DNA of 64,000 nucleotides from Nesterenkonia muleiensis (GCF_003600155.1 NZ_QWLD01000040.1:372001-436000), one strand, 5' to 3'; positions 45,950-54,487 are shown, counted from the stretch's first letter. Numbers and translations: made by a program. Notes: a model not told the origin generated them from the sequence alone.

Positions 45950-47320
45950 TCAGTTATTCCGCGGCCCCTCAGAATCCTGCTCCTCAGGTTCGACATAGTG
46001 GGGATCCTCGTCGCCACTGTCGTTCCAAGCCGGTGGTGAGCTGATGGCCTCCTGCGCCGCGTTGGAGGGCGCATCCCAGCCGGTGGGCGCGGACTCACCC
46101 TCAAGAGGGGAGTCGGCCTCCGGGGGAGCGGTTTCGGCCACTCGCTTGAGCGTTTCGGCACTGCCCTCGTGGAGCCCGGGCGCCGACCTGGCAGCGGAGG
46201 CGTTTCCGTGCTCCGCCTTACGGGCCTCCTCCTCCAGTTCTTTGGAGCTCAGGTAGTGCGAGTTCTCATCGGTGACCGATGTGGAGCGGGCTGATTCGGC
46301 CAGATCAGCGATCGCACTGGAGATTCCGGGTTTGCCCTTGATGTCCTGGGTGCGTGCCTCTTCCTCCCGGCGTCTCTTGAGCCGGTCGGCACGGGCTTCC
46401 AGCGCCTTCTCACGCTCTTCGAAGGACAGGCCGCCGTCCCGGGCATCGTCGCCGCCGAAAGCACCAGAGAGTGATTTGAGGGCTTCGCCGAATTCGCCGG
46501 GGATGACGAACATGGTGTTGGATTCGGACTTGGCCATCTCCGGCAGGGTCTGCAGGTATTGGTAAGAGAGCAGTTCGGGGCTCGGCTCAGAGGCATGCAC
46601 GGCGTTGAACACCGTTTCGATGGCCTGGGCCTCGGCGTTTGCGGAGAGAATCCTGGATTGGGCCTCACCTTCAGCCTGCAGGATCGCGGCTTGCCGCTCG
46701 CCCTCGGCGTTGAGGATCGCCGACTGCTTATTGCCTTCGGCCGTGAGGATCGCGGCACGGCGACTGCGCTCAGCGCGCATCTGCTGCTCCATGGAGTCCT
46801 GGATGCTGTGCGGCGGGTCGATAGCCTTCAGCTCCACCCGGGCCACCCGGATGCCCCAACGTCCGGTGACCTTGTCCAGCTCTCCGCGCAGCATGGAGTT
46901 GATCTGGTCCCGGGAGGTCAGAGCCTCTTCAAGGTTCATTCCGCCGACCACATTACGCAGAGTGGTGGTGGTCAGCTGCTCGACAGCGACGATGTAGTTC
47001 TGGATCTCATAGGTGGCGGCTTTGGGATCGGTGATCTGGAAGTAGACGACGGTGTCGATGGAGACCACCAGGTTGTCCTCGGTGATGACCGGCTGGGGCG
47101 GAAAGGAGACGACCTGTTCGCGCATATCCAGCTTGGGCAGCAACCGGTCGATGAAAGGCACCAGCAGGGTCAGGCCGGGCCCTTGGGTGCGCTGGTACTT
47201 GCCGAGGCGCTCAATGATGCCGGCGCGGGCCTGCGGGATGATGCGCACGCTCTGGGCGAGCATCACCACCACGAAGGCCACCAACGCCAGGAGTACCACG
47301 ATCACGACTATTTCAGGCAT
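45950..47320 (-). CDS. SPFH/stomatin-like membrane protein
   Basis: 456 residues. One N-terminal transmembrane helix (IVVIVVLLALVAFVVVMLAQ) is followed by an SPFH/PHB domain (QARAGIIERLGKYQRTQGPGL, VSIDTVVYFQITDPKAATYEI, LRNVVGGMNLEEALTSRDQIN, VARVELKAIDPPHSIQ). A coiled coil follows with repeated AxxQAAIL-type text (KQSAILNAEGERQAAILQAEGEAQ), and a long acidic disordered tail ends it. Such proteins form oligomeric membrane scaffolds and pair with NfeD proteins, as here: the nfeD-like gene ends 36 nt upstream on the same strand. A truncated paralogue lies at 49432. Confidence 0.92.
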   Translation of the reverse strand: MPEIVVIVVLLALVAFVVVMLAQSVRIIPQARAGIIERLGKYQRTQGPGLTLLVPFIDRLLPKLDMREQVVSFPPQPVITEDNLVVSIDTVVYFQITDPKAATYEIQNYIVAVEQLTTTTLRNVVGGMNLEEALTSRDQINSMLRGELDKVTGRWGIRVARVELKAIDPPHSIQDSMEQQMRAERSRRAAILTAEGNKQSAILNAEGERQAAILQAEGEAQSRILSANAEAQAIETVFNAVHASEPSPELLSYQYLQTLPEMAKSESNTMFVIPGEFGEALKSLSGAFGGDDARDGGLSFEEREKALEARADRLKRRREEEARTQDIKGKPGISSAIADLAESARSTSVTDENSHYLSSKELEEEARKAEHGNASAARSAPGLHEGSAETLKRVAETAPPEADSPLEGESAPTGWDAPSNAAQEAISSPPAWNDSGDEDPHYVEPEEQDSEGPRNN

Positions 47321-47356
47321 GTCGGCTATCCGTCCTGTTCGATTGCGATGTACATG

Positions 47357-47842
47357 TCAGGCTTCACGCGCCTGTGGATCGTTCCAGTCGATGCGTGGAG
47401 AAGGCTTGAGGTACACCGTGGCCCCGTCCACCGACTCCACCAGCGCCGCTGCGCCGGGTTCGATCTGGTAATCACCGGCTGCGCGTGCGGTCCAGGTGTC
47501 GCCGTCTACCTCTGCCAACCCTGAAGAGTCGGTGACGGTCTCGATGGTGTGGGCCTCCATGCCCTGCATCCGGTCAATATTGGTCAACTGATCCTCAGGA
47601 CCCTTCTTGAGGTGCTTCAGCGCGATGGGCCGTACAGCGCCCAGCATCAGCAGGGCGGTGACTGAGCCGATCACTACCTGCATCCATGCCGCCCCGCCGG
47701 CCAGAGACACTGTCATGGCGGCAAGAGCTCCGACGGCGAGCATCAGGAACATCAGGTCCAGCACAAAGGACTCGACCACGGCCAGCACAAAGGTCAGAGC
47801 GAGCCAGGCGGCCCAGAGGTTCTCACCGAACCACTCAATCAT
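47357..47842 (-). CDS. NfeD-like membrane protein
   Basis: 161 residues of the short NfeD type. Three or four close helices (WAAWLALTFVLAVVESFVLDLMF-like, AVGALAAMTVSLAGGAAW, VVIGSVTALLMLGAV) precede a C-terminal OB fold (about 95-150: GLAEVDGDTWTARAAGD, PGAAALVESVDGATVYLKP). No ClpP-like protease domain, so it is not the long NfeD form. ATG 47840-47842 (MIEWFGENLW) is preferred for its GAAGGAGG site. It pairs with the SPFH gene 36 nt downstream; together they are thought to organise membrane microdomains or membrane quality control. Confidence 0.9.
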   Translation of the reverse strand: MIEWFGENLWAAWLALTFVLAVVESFVLDLMFLMLAVGALAAMTVSLAGGAAWMQVVIGSVTALLMLGAVRPIALKHLKKGPEDQLTNIDRMQGMEAHTIETVTDSSGLAEVDGDTWTARAAGDYQIEPGAAALVESVDGATVYLKPSPRIDWNDPQAREA

Positions 47843-47925
47843 GCTGACCTCCTTCTCAGCGGTGACCTGCACCAACTGTCCTTCTCAACCCTATCCGGCC
47901 CTGGTAACTGCGTCGAGGCGACCAG

Positions 47926-48651
47926 CTAGGTGGCTGTTCGTGCGGAGAGGATGCAGAATTCGTTCCCCGAAGGATCGGCGTAGGTCCGCCATGGCATATC
48001 GCCCCAATCAGGATGCAGCTCCTGACCCCCGCGCTCAGCTATTCCTGCCGCGACCTCATCGGGATCCTCACCGGGCTCCAGGCGAACATCCAGGTGAAGA
48101 CGGTTCTTCCCTGGCCCCTTACTCTGGACTTCAGGACACATTTCAAGCAGCGGACCCCGTCCGGAGAGATGGCGAAGTGTCCGAGGCGCAATGCCCGGTG
48201 CCTCTGCCCATCCGGTGAGCCAGGCCCAGAAATCAGCCGAGACGTTCGGATCGGCGCAGTCAAGGGGGAGTGCCGCGATAGGTCCGGTCTCCGTGTACAC
48301 GGCACGCTCTTCCATCACGCAGCACGGATTGCCCTCCGGGTCGGCCAGGACAACCCAGGGGACATCGCCCTGGCCGATGTCCAGCTGAGAGGCGCCTAAG
48401 CTGATCAGGCGCTCAACCTCTTCGGCCTGGCGTGCCCCTCCATGGAGATCGAGGTGGAAACGCAGCGGCTCCGAGGCCGGCTCGGGCACACGCTGGAAGC
48501 ACAGGTCCAGCACAGGGCCGTCATCCACAGTCATCCGTGTCTCGTAGATGCCGTCGTCATCAGTGAGCCGTTCGCCGCCGACAACAGCCTCCCAGAATTT
48601 ACCCAATCGCTGAGGATCCACAGCATCGAAAACCAGATTCTCCAAGAACAT
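47926..48651 (-). CDS. VOC (glyoxalase-like) two-domain protein
   Basis: 241 residues with two vicinal-oxygen-chelate half-domains, about 1-115 and 120-238. Both halves carry a similar end: WVVLADPEGNPCCVMEE and WRTYADPSGNEFCILSA. This glyoxalase-like family is common in actinobacteria and includes enzymes and drug-binding proteins; no specific substrate can be named. It starts at ATG 48649-48651 and is divergent from the antitoxin gene at 48734. The nfeD gene follows 84 nt downstream on the same strand. Confidence 0.85.
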   Translation of the reverse strand: MFLENLVFDAVDPQRLGKFWEAVVGGERLTDDDGIYETRMTVDDGPVLDLCFQRVPEPASEPLRFHLDLHGGARQAEEVERLISLGASQLDIGQGDVPWVVLADPEGNPCCVMEERAVYTETGPIAALPLDCADPNVSADFWAWLTGWAEAPGIAPRTLRHLSGRGPLLEMCPEVQSKGPGKNRLHLDVRLEPGEDPDEVAAGIAERGGQELHPDWGDMPWRTYADPSGNEFCILSARTAT

Positions 48652-48733
48652 GGACTCACACTACAGTTCGGAGGCGTTTCGCGGTGAAGCCAATGCGCTA
48701 TCATTGATATCGTTGGGGAATAGGAGTGATCTT

Positions 48734-48988
48734 ATGGCGGACATGCTGATCAGGGGAATTGACGACGACGCCAAGGAGCGGATTCGTGTCCGCGCGGCAC
48801 AGAAGGGGCACTCGATGGAGGCAGAGGCCCGGGAGATCCTTGAGCGTTCAGTGACAGGGGAGAGGCCAAAATACGGGTTGGGCACCACGATTCATCAGCG
48901 TTTTCTCGCAGCGGGTTCTCCGGAGTTTGAAGTCCCACCCAGAGAAGGCAGCCCAGCACGCGCTGTCGACTTTGGTGAGATGACATGA
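48734..48988 (+). CDS. FitA-type ribbon-helix-helix antitoxin
   Basis: 84 residues. The N-terminal ribbon-helix-helix reads MLIRGIDDDAKERIRVRAAQKGHSMEAEAREIL, which fits the FitA/Arc family that binds its own operator and blocks the PIN toxin. The C-terminal 40 residues (GTTIHQRFLAAGSPEFEVPP) would wrap the toxin. ATG 48734 has an AGGAG site at 48722-48726. Its stop overlaps the toxin ATG by four bases (ATGA, 48985-48988), the standard pairing. A longer in-frame start at 48650 lacks support. Confidence 0.9.
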   Translation: MADMLIRGIDDDAKERIRVRAAQKGHSMEAEAREILERSVTGERPKYGLGTTIHQRFLAAGSPEFEVPPREGSPARAVDFGEMT

Positions 48989-49404
48989 TCATCCTGGATA
49001 CGAACATCGTCTCGGAGACATTTCGGCCAGATCCGTCCGCAGCAGTCATCGTCTGGCTCGATGCGCAAATGTGGCAAAAGCTCGCGATCACCTCAATCAC
49101 GGCCGCTGAGCTGCGCGCCGGGGTTGCCCAAATGCCCGACGGCAGGCGTCGCCAGGCGACTTCGATGATGGTCGAGTCCATCATCGAGCATGACTTTGGA
49201 GGTGCCGTTCTCTCCTTCGACCATCGCGCCAGCCGATATTACGGTGAGATCCGTGCCGCCCGAAGGTCGGGAGGCCGGCCAATAGAGACCGCCGATGCGC
49301 AGATCGCCGCTATTGCCATGTCTTATGATGCCGAGCTCGCTACGCGCAACACCAAGGACTTCGCGGACTTGGGCTTGCGTCTGATTAACCCCTGGGAAGT
49401 TTAA
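48985..49404 (+). CDS. FitB/VapC-type PIN-domain toxin
   Basis: 139 residues, a predicted Mg-dependent endoribonuclease held by the antitoxin upstream. PIN acidic residues are in place: D5 (MIILDTNIVSETFRPDP), E42 (TAAELRAG), D104 (ETADAQIAAIA), and D125 near NTKDF. The C-terminal DLGLRLINPWEV is typical. Gene length is normal and the frame is intact, so the module looks functional. The sequence downstream is the truncated end of an SPFH gene on the other strand, only 27 nt away, suggesting that the module arrived by recombination at this point. Confidence 0.92.
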   Translation: MIILDTNIVSETFRPDPSAAVIVWLDAQMWQKLAITSITAAELRAGVAQMPDGRRRQATSMMVESIIEHDFGGAVLSFDHRASRYYGEIRAARRSGGRPIETADAQIAAIAMSYDAELATRNTKDFADLGLRLINPWEV

Positions 49405-49431
49405 AGCATGAGAGCCGCATACTGCATGCAC

Positions 49432-49956
49432 TCATAAGGTGGGGGAGATATCCTCAATGCGGACCTCGAGGACACGCAGGCCCCACCTGGTCGCATGCTT
49501 GTTGAGCTCTGTACCAACGGCTCTGGACAGTGATCCACGAGCGGAGAATGAATCCTGGCGGGTCATTCCGCCGATGATGTTATGCGTGGTCGTCAGCGTC
49601 ACCTGCTGGACCGCGGTCTGGTAGTCGAGAATCTCGTAGACGGCGGCACGAGGGTCCGCCACCTGTAGCCGGACCGTTCCGGAGACGACCACCTCATGCT
49701 TGTCTTTAGTCGGCACAGGTGCTGGCGGATACTCGATCTGCTGCTCGGTCATATCCACCCAGTGCGCAACGCGGTCAAAAAGGGGCAGCAACAGGATTGT
49801 GCCCGGCCGGTCGGCGACTCGGTGGAACCTTCCCAGGCGCTCCACGACGGCAGCTCGTCCATGGGGAACACGTTTGATGCTCCTCACCACAGCCACCACA
49901 ACAATGAGGACAAGCAGCAACAGCACGGCGGTCATCAGAAACGCAGAGGCATTCAC
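49432..49956 (-). pseudogene. SPFH/stomatin-like paralogue, C-terminally truncated
   Basis: About 174 residues from GTG 49956 (or 167 from ATG 49935). One transmembrane helix (AVLLLLVLIVVVAVV) and an SPFH domain (HGRAAVVERLGRFHRV, VSGTVRLQVADPRAAVYEI, TTTHNIIGGMTRQDSF, RWGLRVLEVRIEDISP) align with the first 170 residues of the intact SPFH protein at 45950. The coiled coil and tail are missing: it stops right after the point where the intact protein reads VELKAIDPPHSIQ. The break lies 27 nt from the toxin gene. It may still make a membrane-anchored SPFH stub. Confidence 0.7.
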
Positions 49957-49975
49957 GCATTCCAGGCTACCGTTT

Positions 49976-50698
49976 TCAGCGCAACGCACTGGCAGTGGCA
50001 TATCCTCGCCAGGTCGTGACAGCGAGGCGGGTTGCGGGGTCGATATCGGTCCGGCCGAACCACTCATCCAGATCGAGGTTCTGGTAGGCGGCTCGGAAGG
50101 CCGTCTCTGCGGTATGGCCGAAACGAGCGAGAACCTCTCGCCGCTCCTCAGCCTCGAAGGAGCGTTGGTGAAGCGTGGCCATGGCCTCCGCGTTCGAGAA
50201 AGACGCAAGGTAGTCGGCCACCGCAGCGTCTTCTGTCACATCCAGCGCGCGGAGCAGGACAGCGGCCACGAGGCCCGTTCGATCCCAGCCTGCGCCACAA
50301 TGGAAGAGGACGGCGCCCTCGTCGGCGGCTGCGATTGCTCGCAAGACCTCCGTGAGGCGGTGTGGCAGTTCATCAAGGTGAGGCAGGTAATAGAGCGGCG
50401 TACCCCACCGGCCGTCAGCCTCCAGGGGAGCCCAGAACGCTTGGTCGTCGCCGTCGAGGTCTACGTTGACGTGCTGGACGTCATCTGGAATCTCACCGGT
50501 TCGTTCGTGCGGCCGTCGCAGGTCGATCACGGTGCGGACCCCGTAGGCCGAGAGGCGCTCCCATCCTGATGGAGTCACTCGGTCGAGCGTCTCGGCGCGG
50601 ATGAACACGCCAGGCGGCGTTCTCGAACCGTCTGCTCGGTTTAGTCCACCGAGATCGCGGGCGTTGGCAAGTCCATCAATAGTGAAGCGGCTCTGCAT
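49976..50698 (-). CDS. Protein-tyrosine-phosphatase-like protein
   Basis: 240 residues with the Cx5R loop HCGAGWDRTG (C134, R140), and the N-terminal block NARDLGGLNRADGSRTPPGVFIRAE typical of the Tyr_phosphatase3 group related to MptpB. It is predicted to dephosphorylate phosphotyrosine or phosphoinositide-type substrates. No signal peptide or membrane segment. It ends 20 nt before the start of the truncated SPFH gene, with which it could share a transcript. Its ATG is at 50696-50698. Confidence 0.88.
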   Translation of the reverse strand: MQSRFTIDGLANARDLGGLNRADGSRTPPGVFIRAETLDRVTPSGWERLSAYGVRTVIDLRRPHERTGEIPDDVQHVNVDLDGDDQAFWAPLEADGRWGTPLYYLPHLDELPHRLTEVLRAIAAADEGAVLFHCGAGWDRTGLVAAVLLRALDVTEDAAVADYLASFSNAEAMATLHQRSFEAEERREVLARFGHTAETAFRAAYQNLDLDEWFGRTDIDPATRLAVTTWRGYATASALR

Positions 50699-50755
50699 TC
50701 GATCAGTCTCGCATGCGCCCGTTCATAGGAGCTCGGTCACACTAAAGCCGATAAT

Positions 50756-51262
50756 CTACATTATGTCAGGTTTGTTCTTTTGTGTTCTCCCCGATGGATG
50801 GTGAGTATTCACGATATAGAGGTCGCACTCTGCCTCACTGGCAACGGTTCGCGCGATGCTCCCCAGAAACCTGGCAGGTCCTTGCACCCTTTTGTTGCCC
50901 ACCACGATGATGTCTGCTCCGATTTGTCCGGCTTCGCCGAGGATCGCAGCAGCCGGCGTCCCCTCACGGACCTTAGAAGTAATCTCCAGATCCGGAAAAT
51001 TGATGCGCAGAGCGTCAACCACCGTTGACGCTGTCCGCTCAGCGTTCTGACTGTATTGGGCGACGATGCCTCGGTAGGCGTCGCTCTTGCCCGAGGGCTC
51101 ACTTGCGCTCTGAACGGTTCTCACCGTTTCACCCATGCTGATATTGAAAGCTGACAAAACATGCAGCTCGGCTCCAAAGGCCGAGGCCAGGGCTGCTGCC
51201 TGCTCTGCTGCCCTCAGGGCAGTCTCGCTGTTGTCCACGCCGGTCAAGATAGTTTTAGCCAT
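50756..51262 (-). CDS. Universal stress protein family (UspA)
   Basis: 168 residues, one Usp domain. It opens AKTILTGVDNSETALRAAEQAAALA and ends in the ATP-binding-type motif IVVGNKRVQGPARFLGSIARTVASEAECDLYIV (the G-2x-G-9x-G(S/T) pattern is only partly kept: GNKRVQG then GSIA). It would respond to starvation or stress. ATG 51260-51262 with AAAGG upstream is preferred; an in-frame start at 51325 is unlikely. Codon and base use look somewhat less GC-rich than the core genes, as does the adjoining non-coding DNA. Confidence 0.88.
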   Translation of the reverse strand: MAKTILTGVDNSETALRAAEQAAALASAFGAELHVLSAFNISMGETVRTVQSASEPSGKSDAYRGIVAQYSQNAERTASTVVDALRINFPDLEITSKVREGTPAAAILGEAGQIGADIIVVGNKRVQGPARFLGSIARTVASEAECDLYIVNTHHPSGRTQKNKPDIM

Positions 51263-51397
51263 AGTTACCTTTCCAAACAGACATCCAGATCGATCCTTTG
51301 TGAAGAAGATCACCTGTTGCAACAATACTGTACGCGCATTTCATAGAGACGCTGGCCGAAGACGGCTTGCTCCTGCCCCTACACAAAGGTAAAACCG

Positions 51398-52234
51398 CTA
51401 TCTCCGGCGGGCCGCAACCAGTGTCTGTTCAAGCAGCACTGCAATCGTCATCGGGCCGACGCCGCCCGGCACCGGGGTGATCAGACTGGCCCGCTCGGCA
51501 GCTCCGATGTAGTCGACGTCTCCGACGTTGCCAGGGTTATAGCCTGCATCGAGGACAACTGCGCCTTCTTTGATCCACTCCCCGCGAACCAGCTCAGGAG
51601 ATCCGGCGGCGGCCACGACCACGTCTGCTCTGCGCACATGATCGGCCAGATCACTTGTGCGGGAGTGACAGTAAGTGACGGTGGCGTCCCGGCTGAGCAG
51701 CAGCATACCCACTGGTTTACCCAGGATAGGGCTGCGGCCGACAATGACAGCGTGCTTGCCGGCCAGTTCTACCTCGTATGCGTCCAGCAGCCGCAGAATT
51801 CCGCCAGGGGTGCATGAGTGGAAGCCAGGCTCGCCGAAAGCCATCGCAGCGAAACTGCGCATCGTGACGCCGTCGACATCTTTACTCGGCGTGATCGCCT
51901 CGAACGCTGCGCGCTCGTCAATGTGTTGTGGCACCGGGTGCTGCAGCAGAATTCCGTCGATCCCCGGATCCGCCGAGAGTTTTTCGATGGTCGCCAGGAG
52001 CTCAGTGGTCGTGGTATCCGCTGGAAGCTCAATGTGTCGTGACTCCATGCCCACCTTGGCGGTACGGCGACGTTTCATCCGTACATAGGTATGGGAAGCA
52101 GGATCTTCGCCCACAAGTACCGTTGCCAGACAGGGACGACGCCCACGCTCATCGAAGAACTGGGCCGTCTCCTCTGAGACTCGTTCCTGCAGCTTTGCTG
52201 CGACAGCTGCTCCATCGATAGCCTGTGCGCCCAT
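51398..52234 (-). CDS. folD: Bifunctional methylenetetrahydrofolate dehydrogenase / methenyl-THF cyclohydrolase
   Basis: 278 residues. Interconverts 5,10-methylene- and 10-formyl-tetrahydrofolate with NADP+, supplying formyl groups for purine synthesis. Catalytic-site text: SHTYVRMKRRRTAKVG (Tyr and Lys of the YxxxK motif), ILLQHPVPQHI, SKDVDGV, NADP-site VIVGRSPILGKPVGMLL, and the C-terminal PVPGGVGPMTIAVLLEQT. Length is normal. Upstream lies a ZTP-type riboswitch (52239-52341) whose last hairpin covers the ribosome site, so translation is likely switched on when ZTP builds up at low folate. It stands alone, with no purine genes beside it in this window. Confidence 0.96.
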   Translation of the reverse strand: MGAQAIDGAAVAAKLQERVSEETAQFFDERGRRPCLATVLVGEDPASHTYVRMKRRRTAKVGMESRHIELPADTTTTELLATIEKLSADPGIDGILLQHPVPQHIDERAAFEAITPSKDVDGVTMRSFAAMAFGEPGFHSCTPGGILRLLDAYEVELAGKHAVIVGRSPILGKPVGMLLLSRDATVTYCHSRTSDLADHVRRADVVVAAAGSPELVRGEWIKEGAVVLDAGYNPGNVGDVDYIGAAERASLITPVPGGVGPMTIAVLLEQTLVAARRR

Positions 52235-52238
52235 AAAC

Positions 52239-52341
52239 GTCCTCTCGAATTATTCGAGGGACACCCAGGCGGTCGATGTCAGCTCTGCCTTGCACTCCCC
52301 GGTGGTGGTCCACCCTGCGCCAGTCGTGCGGCTCAAGTCTA
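52239..52341 (-). promoter_or_regulatory. ZTP (pfl) riboswitch with ribosome-site-masking hairpin, upstream of folD
   Basis: On the minus strand the aptamer blocks of the ZTP class appear in order: CCGCACGACTGGCG (about 52331-52318), GGTGGACCACCACCGGGGAG (about 52314-52295), and CCGCCTGGG (about 52272-52264), which closes the pseudoknot. Directly after it GTCC-CTCGAAT and ATTCGAG-A-GGAC (52262 to 52239) form a stem that buries AGAGGAC, the folD ribosome site, four bases before the ATG. This is a ready expression platform: ligand binding would free the site. Known targets of this class are purine and folate genes, which folD fits. Confidence 0.88.
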
Positions 52342-52421
52342 CGCGAGGTGGATTGCCGCCCACCTCCCCTGACCGCCGCCAAGCATTCTGAAGGCTCAAA
52401 GGGTGCCTGCAGCGGTAGTGA

Positions 52422-52700
52422 CTATGAGAGTGGGCTGATCACCTCAAGCCCTGGATAATGCTCAAAATGGCGAACATTATAGTGTGCAGAGTTTTGCGCC
52501 GGTCGTGGTGGAAGCCGCGGCGATATATGCATCGTTGACCGGGATGCTCCGGCCCGAAGTGCGCATTTCTGCCACGCTGCTGGCGTAGTTCTGGACGATC
52601 TCAACACCGAGGTACAGCTCTCCCAGCACAACGGTGGTGATGAGAGTGCGTTAGATCAGTGCGTCGTCGCGCTCAAAGTTGCTGCGTTCTCCAGCGTGGC
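52422..52700 (-). pseudogene. Decayed VapC-type PIN toxin gene
   Basis: Read on the minus strand, one frame gives SNFERDDALI, a stop, then RTLITTVVLGELYLGVE and GRSIPVNDAYIAAASTTTGAKLCT. After a one-frame shift the typical PIN end VRHFEHYPGLEVISP follows, closing at 52422. These pieces match the middle and C-terminal parts of VapC toxins (the E of GELY and the D of NDAYIAAA). The N-terminal DTN part and any antitoxin are absent, and there is an in-frame stop and a frameshift. It is therefore an inactivated relic lying between folD and the DUF3054 gene. Confidence 0.75.
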
Positions 52701-52726
52701 GCTCGCTGATCTGGTGGAATGGGGCT

Positions 52727-53125
52727 ATGAGTCACGAGATCTCTCACCGCACCAAGGCTCCGAAACGATCGGCAGCCTGTTTGGCTGCCGACATTGTGCT
52801 CGTGGTGCTGTTCGCCGTGCTGGGCAACATCTCGCATGACTCCGGGCTCGGGCCATCAGATATCTGGACCACTGCCTGGCCCTTTGTCCTGGGTGTGGTG
52901 CTGGGCTGGTGGATCACCTTCTCCTGGCGGTCCCCGGACCAGCTCTGGCCCTCTGGTGTTTTTCTGGTGCTGTTCACCGTTGCCTGGGGCATGATGATGC
53001 GGCACTTCTTCACCGATGGAGGTGTCGAAGTCCCCTTCGTCCTGGTCGCCACAGCATCCCTGACTGTTCTTCTGCTGGGCCGGCGCCTGCTCGCCAAGCT
53101 CCTGCTCCCAGCTGACTCGCACTGA
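52727..53125 (+). CDS. DUF3054 membrane protein
   Basis: 132 residues with four transmembrane helices (AADIVLVVLFAVLGNISHD, AWPFVLGVVLGWWITFSW, SGVFLVLFTVAWGMMMRHFF, VLVATASLTVLLLGRRLLAKL). The sequence layout, including RSPDQLWPSG between helices 2 and 3 and FTDGG before helix 4, fits the actinobacterial and haloarchaeal DUF3054 family; function unknown. ATG 52727 is chosen over 52679, which would reach into the toxin relic. No clear ribosome site is seen. Confidence 0.8.
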   Translation: MSHEISHRTKAPKRSAACLAADIVLVVLFAVLGNISHDSGLGPSDIWTTAWPFVLGVVLGWWITFSWRSPDQLWPSGVFLVLFTVAWGMMMRHFFTDGGVEVPFVLVATASLTVLLLGRRLLAKLLLPADSH

Positions 53126-53290
53126 CCTCGCGCTGCGAGATATCCTCCTGACCTGCGGAAACATAACGCAAAACTCGGATACAACCTCCGGGTCATGTCC
53201 AGCTGAAACTCAGCTGCACATCGGTACCGTAGGTAAAAGAGGTACAAGAAAACTCATGCGTCAACCTATACACCGTTCAGGAGGACGCTC

Positions 53291-54487
53291 ATGAAAGCAG
53301 TGACATGGCAGGGACCGCGCAAGGTATCCGTGGAAACCGTCCCAGACCCCACCATCCAACAACCCAATGACGCCATCATCGAGATTACCTCCACCGCCAT
53401 CTGCGGCTCCGATCTGCATCTCTACGAAGTGATGGGGCCGTTCATGACCCCGGGCGACATTGTGGGGCACGAGTCAATGGGCCAAGTGGTCGAAGCCGGA
53501 CCCCAGACACATCTGAGCCAAGGTGACCGTGTGGTGGTGCCGTTCCAGATCGCCTGCGGCGACTGCTTCTTCTGCCATCAGGGATTGCAGACCCAATGCG
53601 AAACCACCCAGGTCACCGATCAGGGATCCGGAGCCGCACTGTTCGGGTACTCAACGCTCTACGGCGCAGTGCCTGGCGGACAAGCTGAGTACCTTCGGGT
53701 TCCGCACGCCGACTACGGGCCGATCACAGTGGCTGATGAGCTTCCCGACCACCGGTACCTGTTTCTCTCAGACGTACTGCCAACCGCATGGCAGGCGGTG
53801 GCCTACACCAACCGGTCACCCGGTGATTCCGTGGCGGTTCTCGGGCTGGGACCGATCGGGCAGTTCTCCGCACGGATCGCCAAGCACCTGGGGATGACGG
53901 TCTATGCGATTGACCCAGTGCCGGAACGGCGTGCCATGGCTGCTCGGCACGGCGTGCTGGTCTTCGACCATGGCGATGATTCGGTAGCCGCCATCAAAGA
54001 CGCTACACAGGGACGCGGACCCGATGCGGTGATCGACGCAGTGGGCATGGAGGCCCACGGTGACAATCAGTCAGCCCTGGCCAGGTTCGCCCAGCGCTCA
54101 GTGCAGCTTCTGCCCGATAAGCTCGGTCAGCCAGTCATGGACAAGCTCGGAATGGACCGTCTCGCGGCGCTCTACACCGGCATCGACCTGGTCCGCCGCG
54201 GCGGCACTCTCAGCCTCTCCGGCGTTTACGGAGGCCAGGCCTCTCCCCTGCCGATGCTGACCCTGTTCGACAAGCAGATCCAAGTCACCATGGGCCAGGC
54301 CAACGTGAAGCGCTGGGTCGAGGACATTTTACCGTTGGTCGAGGATGCCTCCGACCCGCTCGGCGTTGACGACTTCGTCACCCACCGACTGCCGCTCGAC
54401 GAGGCACCCGGTGCCTATGAGATGTTCCAGAAGAAGGAAGACGGCTGCATCAAGGTCGTCCTTGACCCCGCAGGAGTAAAAGCATGA
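53291..54487 (+). CDS. Zinc-dependent dehydrogenase, glutathione-independent formaldehyde dehydrogenase-like
   Basis: 398 residues of the medium-chain dehydrogenase family. Catalytic zinc: ICGSDLHLYE and GHESMG. Structural zinc: CGDCFFCHQGLQTQC, with the spacing C-x2-C-x2-C-x7-C. NAD site: VAVLGLGPIGQFSARIA. The domain layout and the insertion DLVRRGGTLSLSGVYGG resemble FDH-like proteins, which act on formaldehyde or longer aldehydes; the true substrate is not shown by the sequence. A TTCAGGAGGACG site precedes ATG 53291. It overlaps the following SDR by four bases (ATGA, 54484-54487), so the two are a unit. Confidence 0.88.
   Translation: MKAVTWQGPRKVSVETVPDPTIQQPNDAIIEITSTAICGSDLHLYEVMGPFMTPGDIVGHESMGQVVEAGPQTHLSQGDRVVVPFQIACGDCFFCHQGLQTQCETTQVTDQGSGAALFGYSTLYGAVPGGQAEYLRVPHADYGPITVADELPDHRYLFLSDVLPTAWQAVAYTNRSPGDSVAVLGLGPIGQFSARIAKHLGMTVYAIDPVPERRAMAARHGVLVFDHGDDSVAAIKDATQGRGPDAVIDAVGMEAHGDNQSALARFAQRSVQLLPDKLGQPVMDKLGMDRLAALYTGIDLVRRGGTLSLSGVYGGQASPLPMLTLFDKQIQVTMGQANVKRWVEDILPLVEDASDPLGVDDFVTHRLPLDEAPGAYEMFQKKEDGCIKVVLDPAGVKA

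Noticed and set aside
48734-52726. Prophage or integrated element in the plastic region
   Set aside because: No integrase, transposase, phage gene, tRNA target or flanking direct repeat was found.
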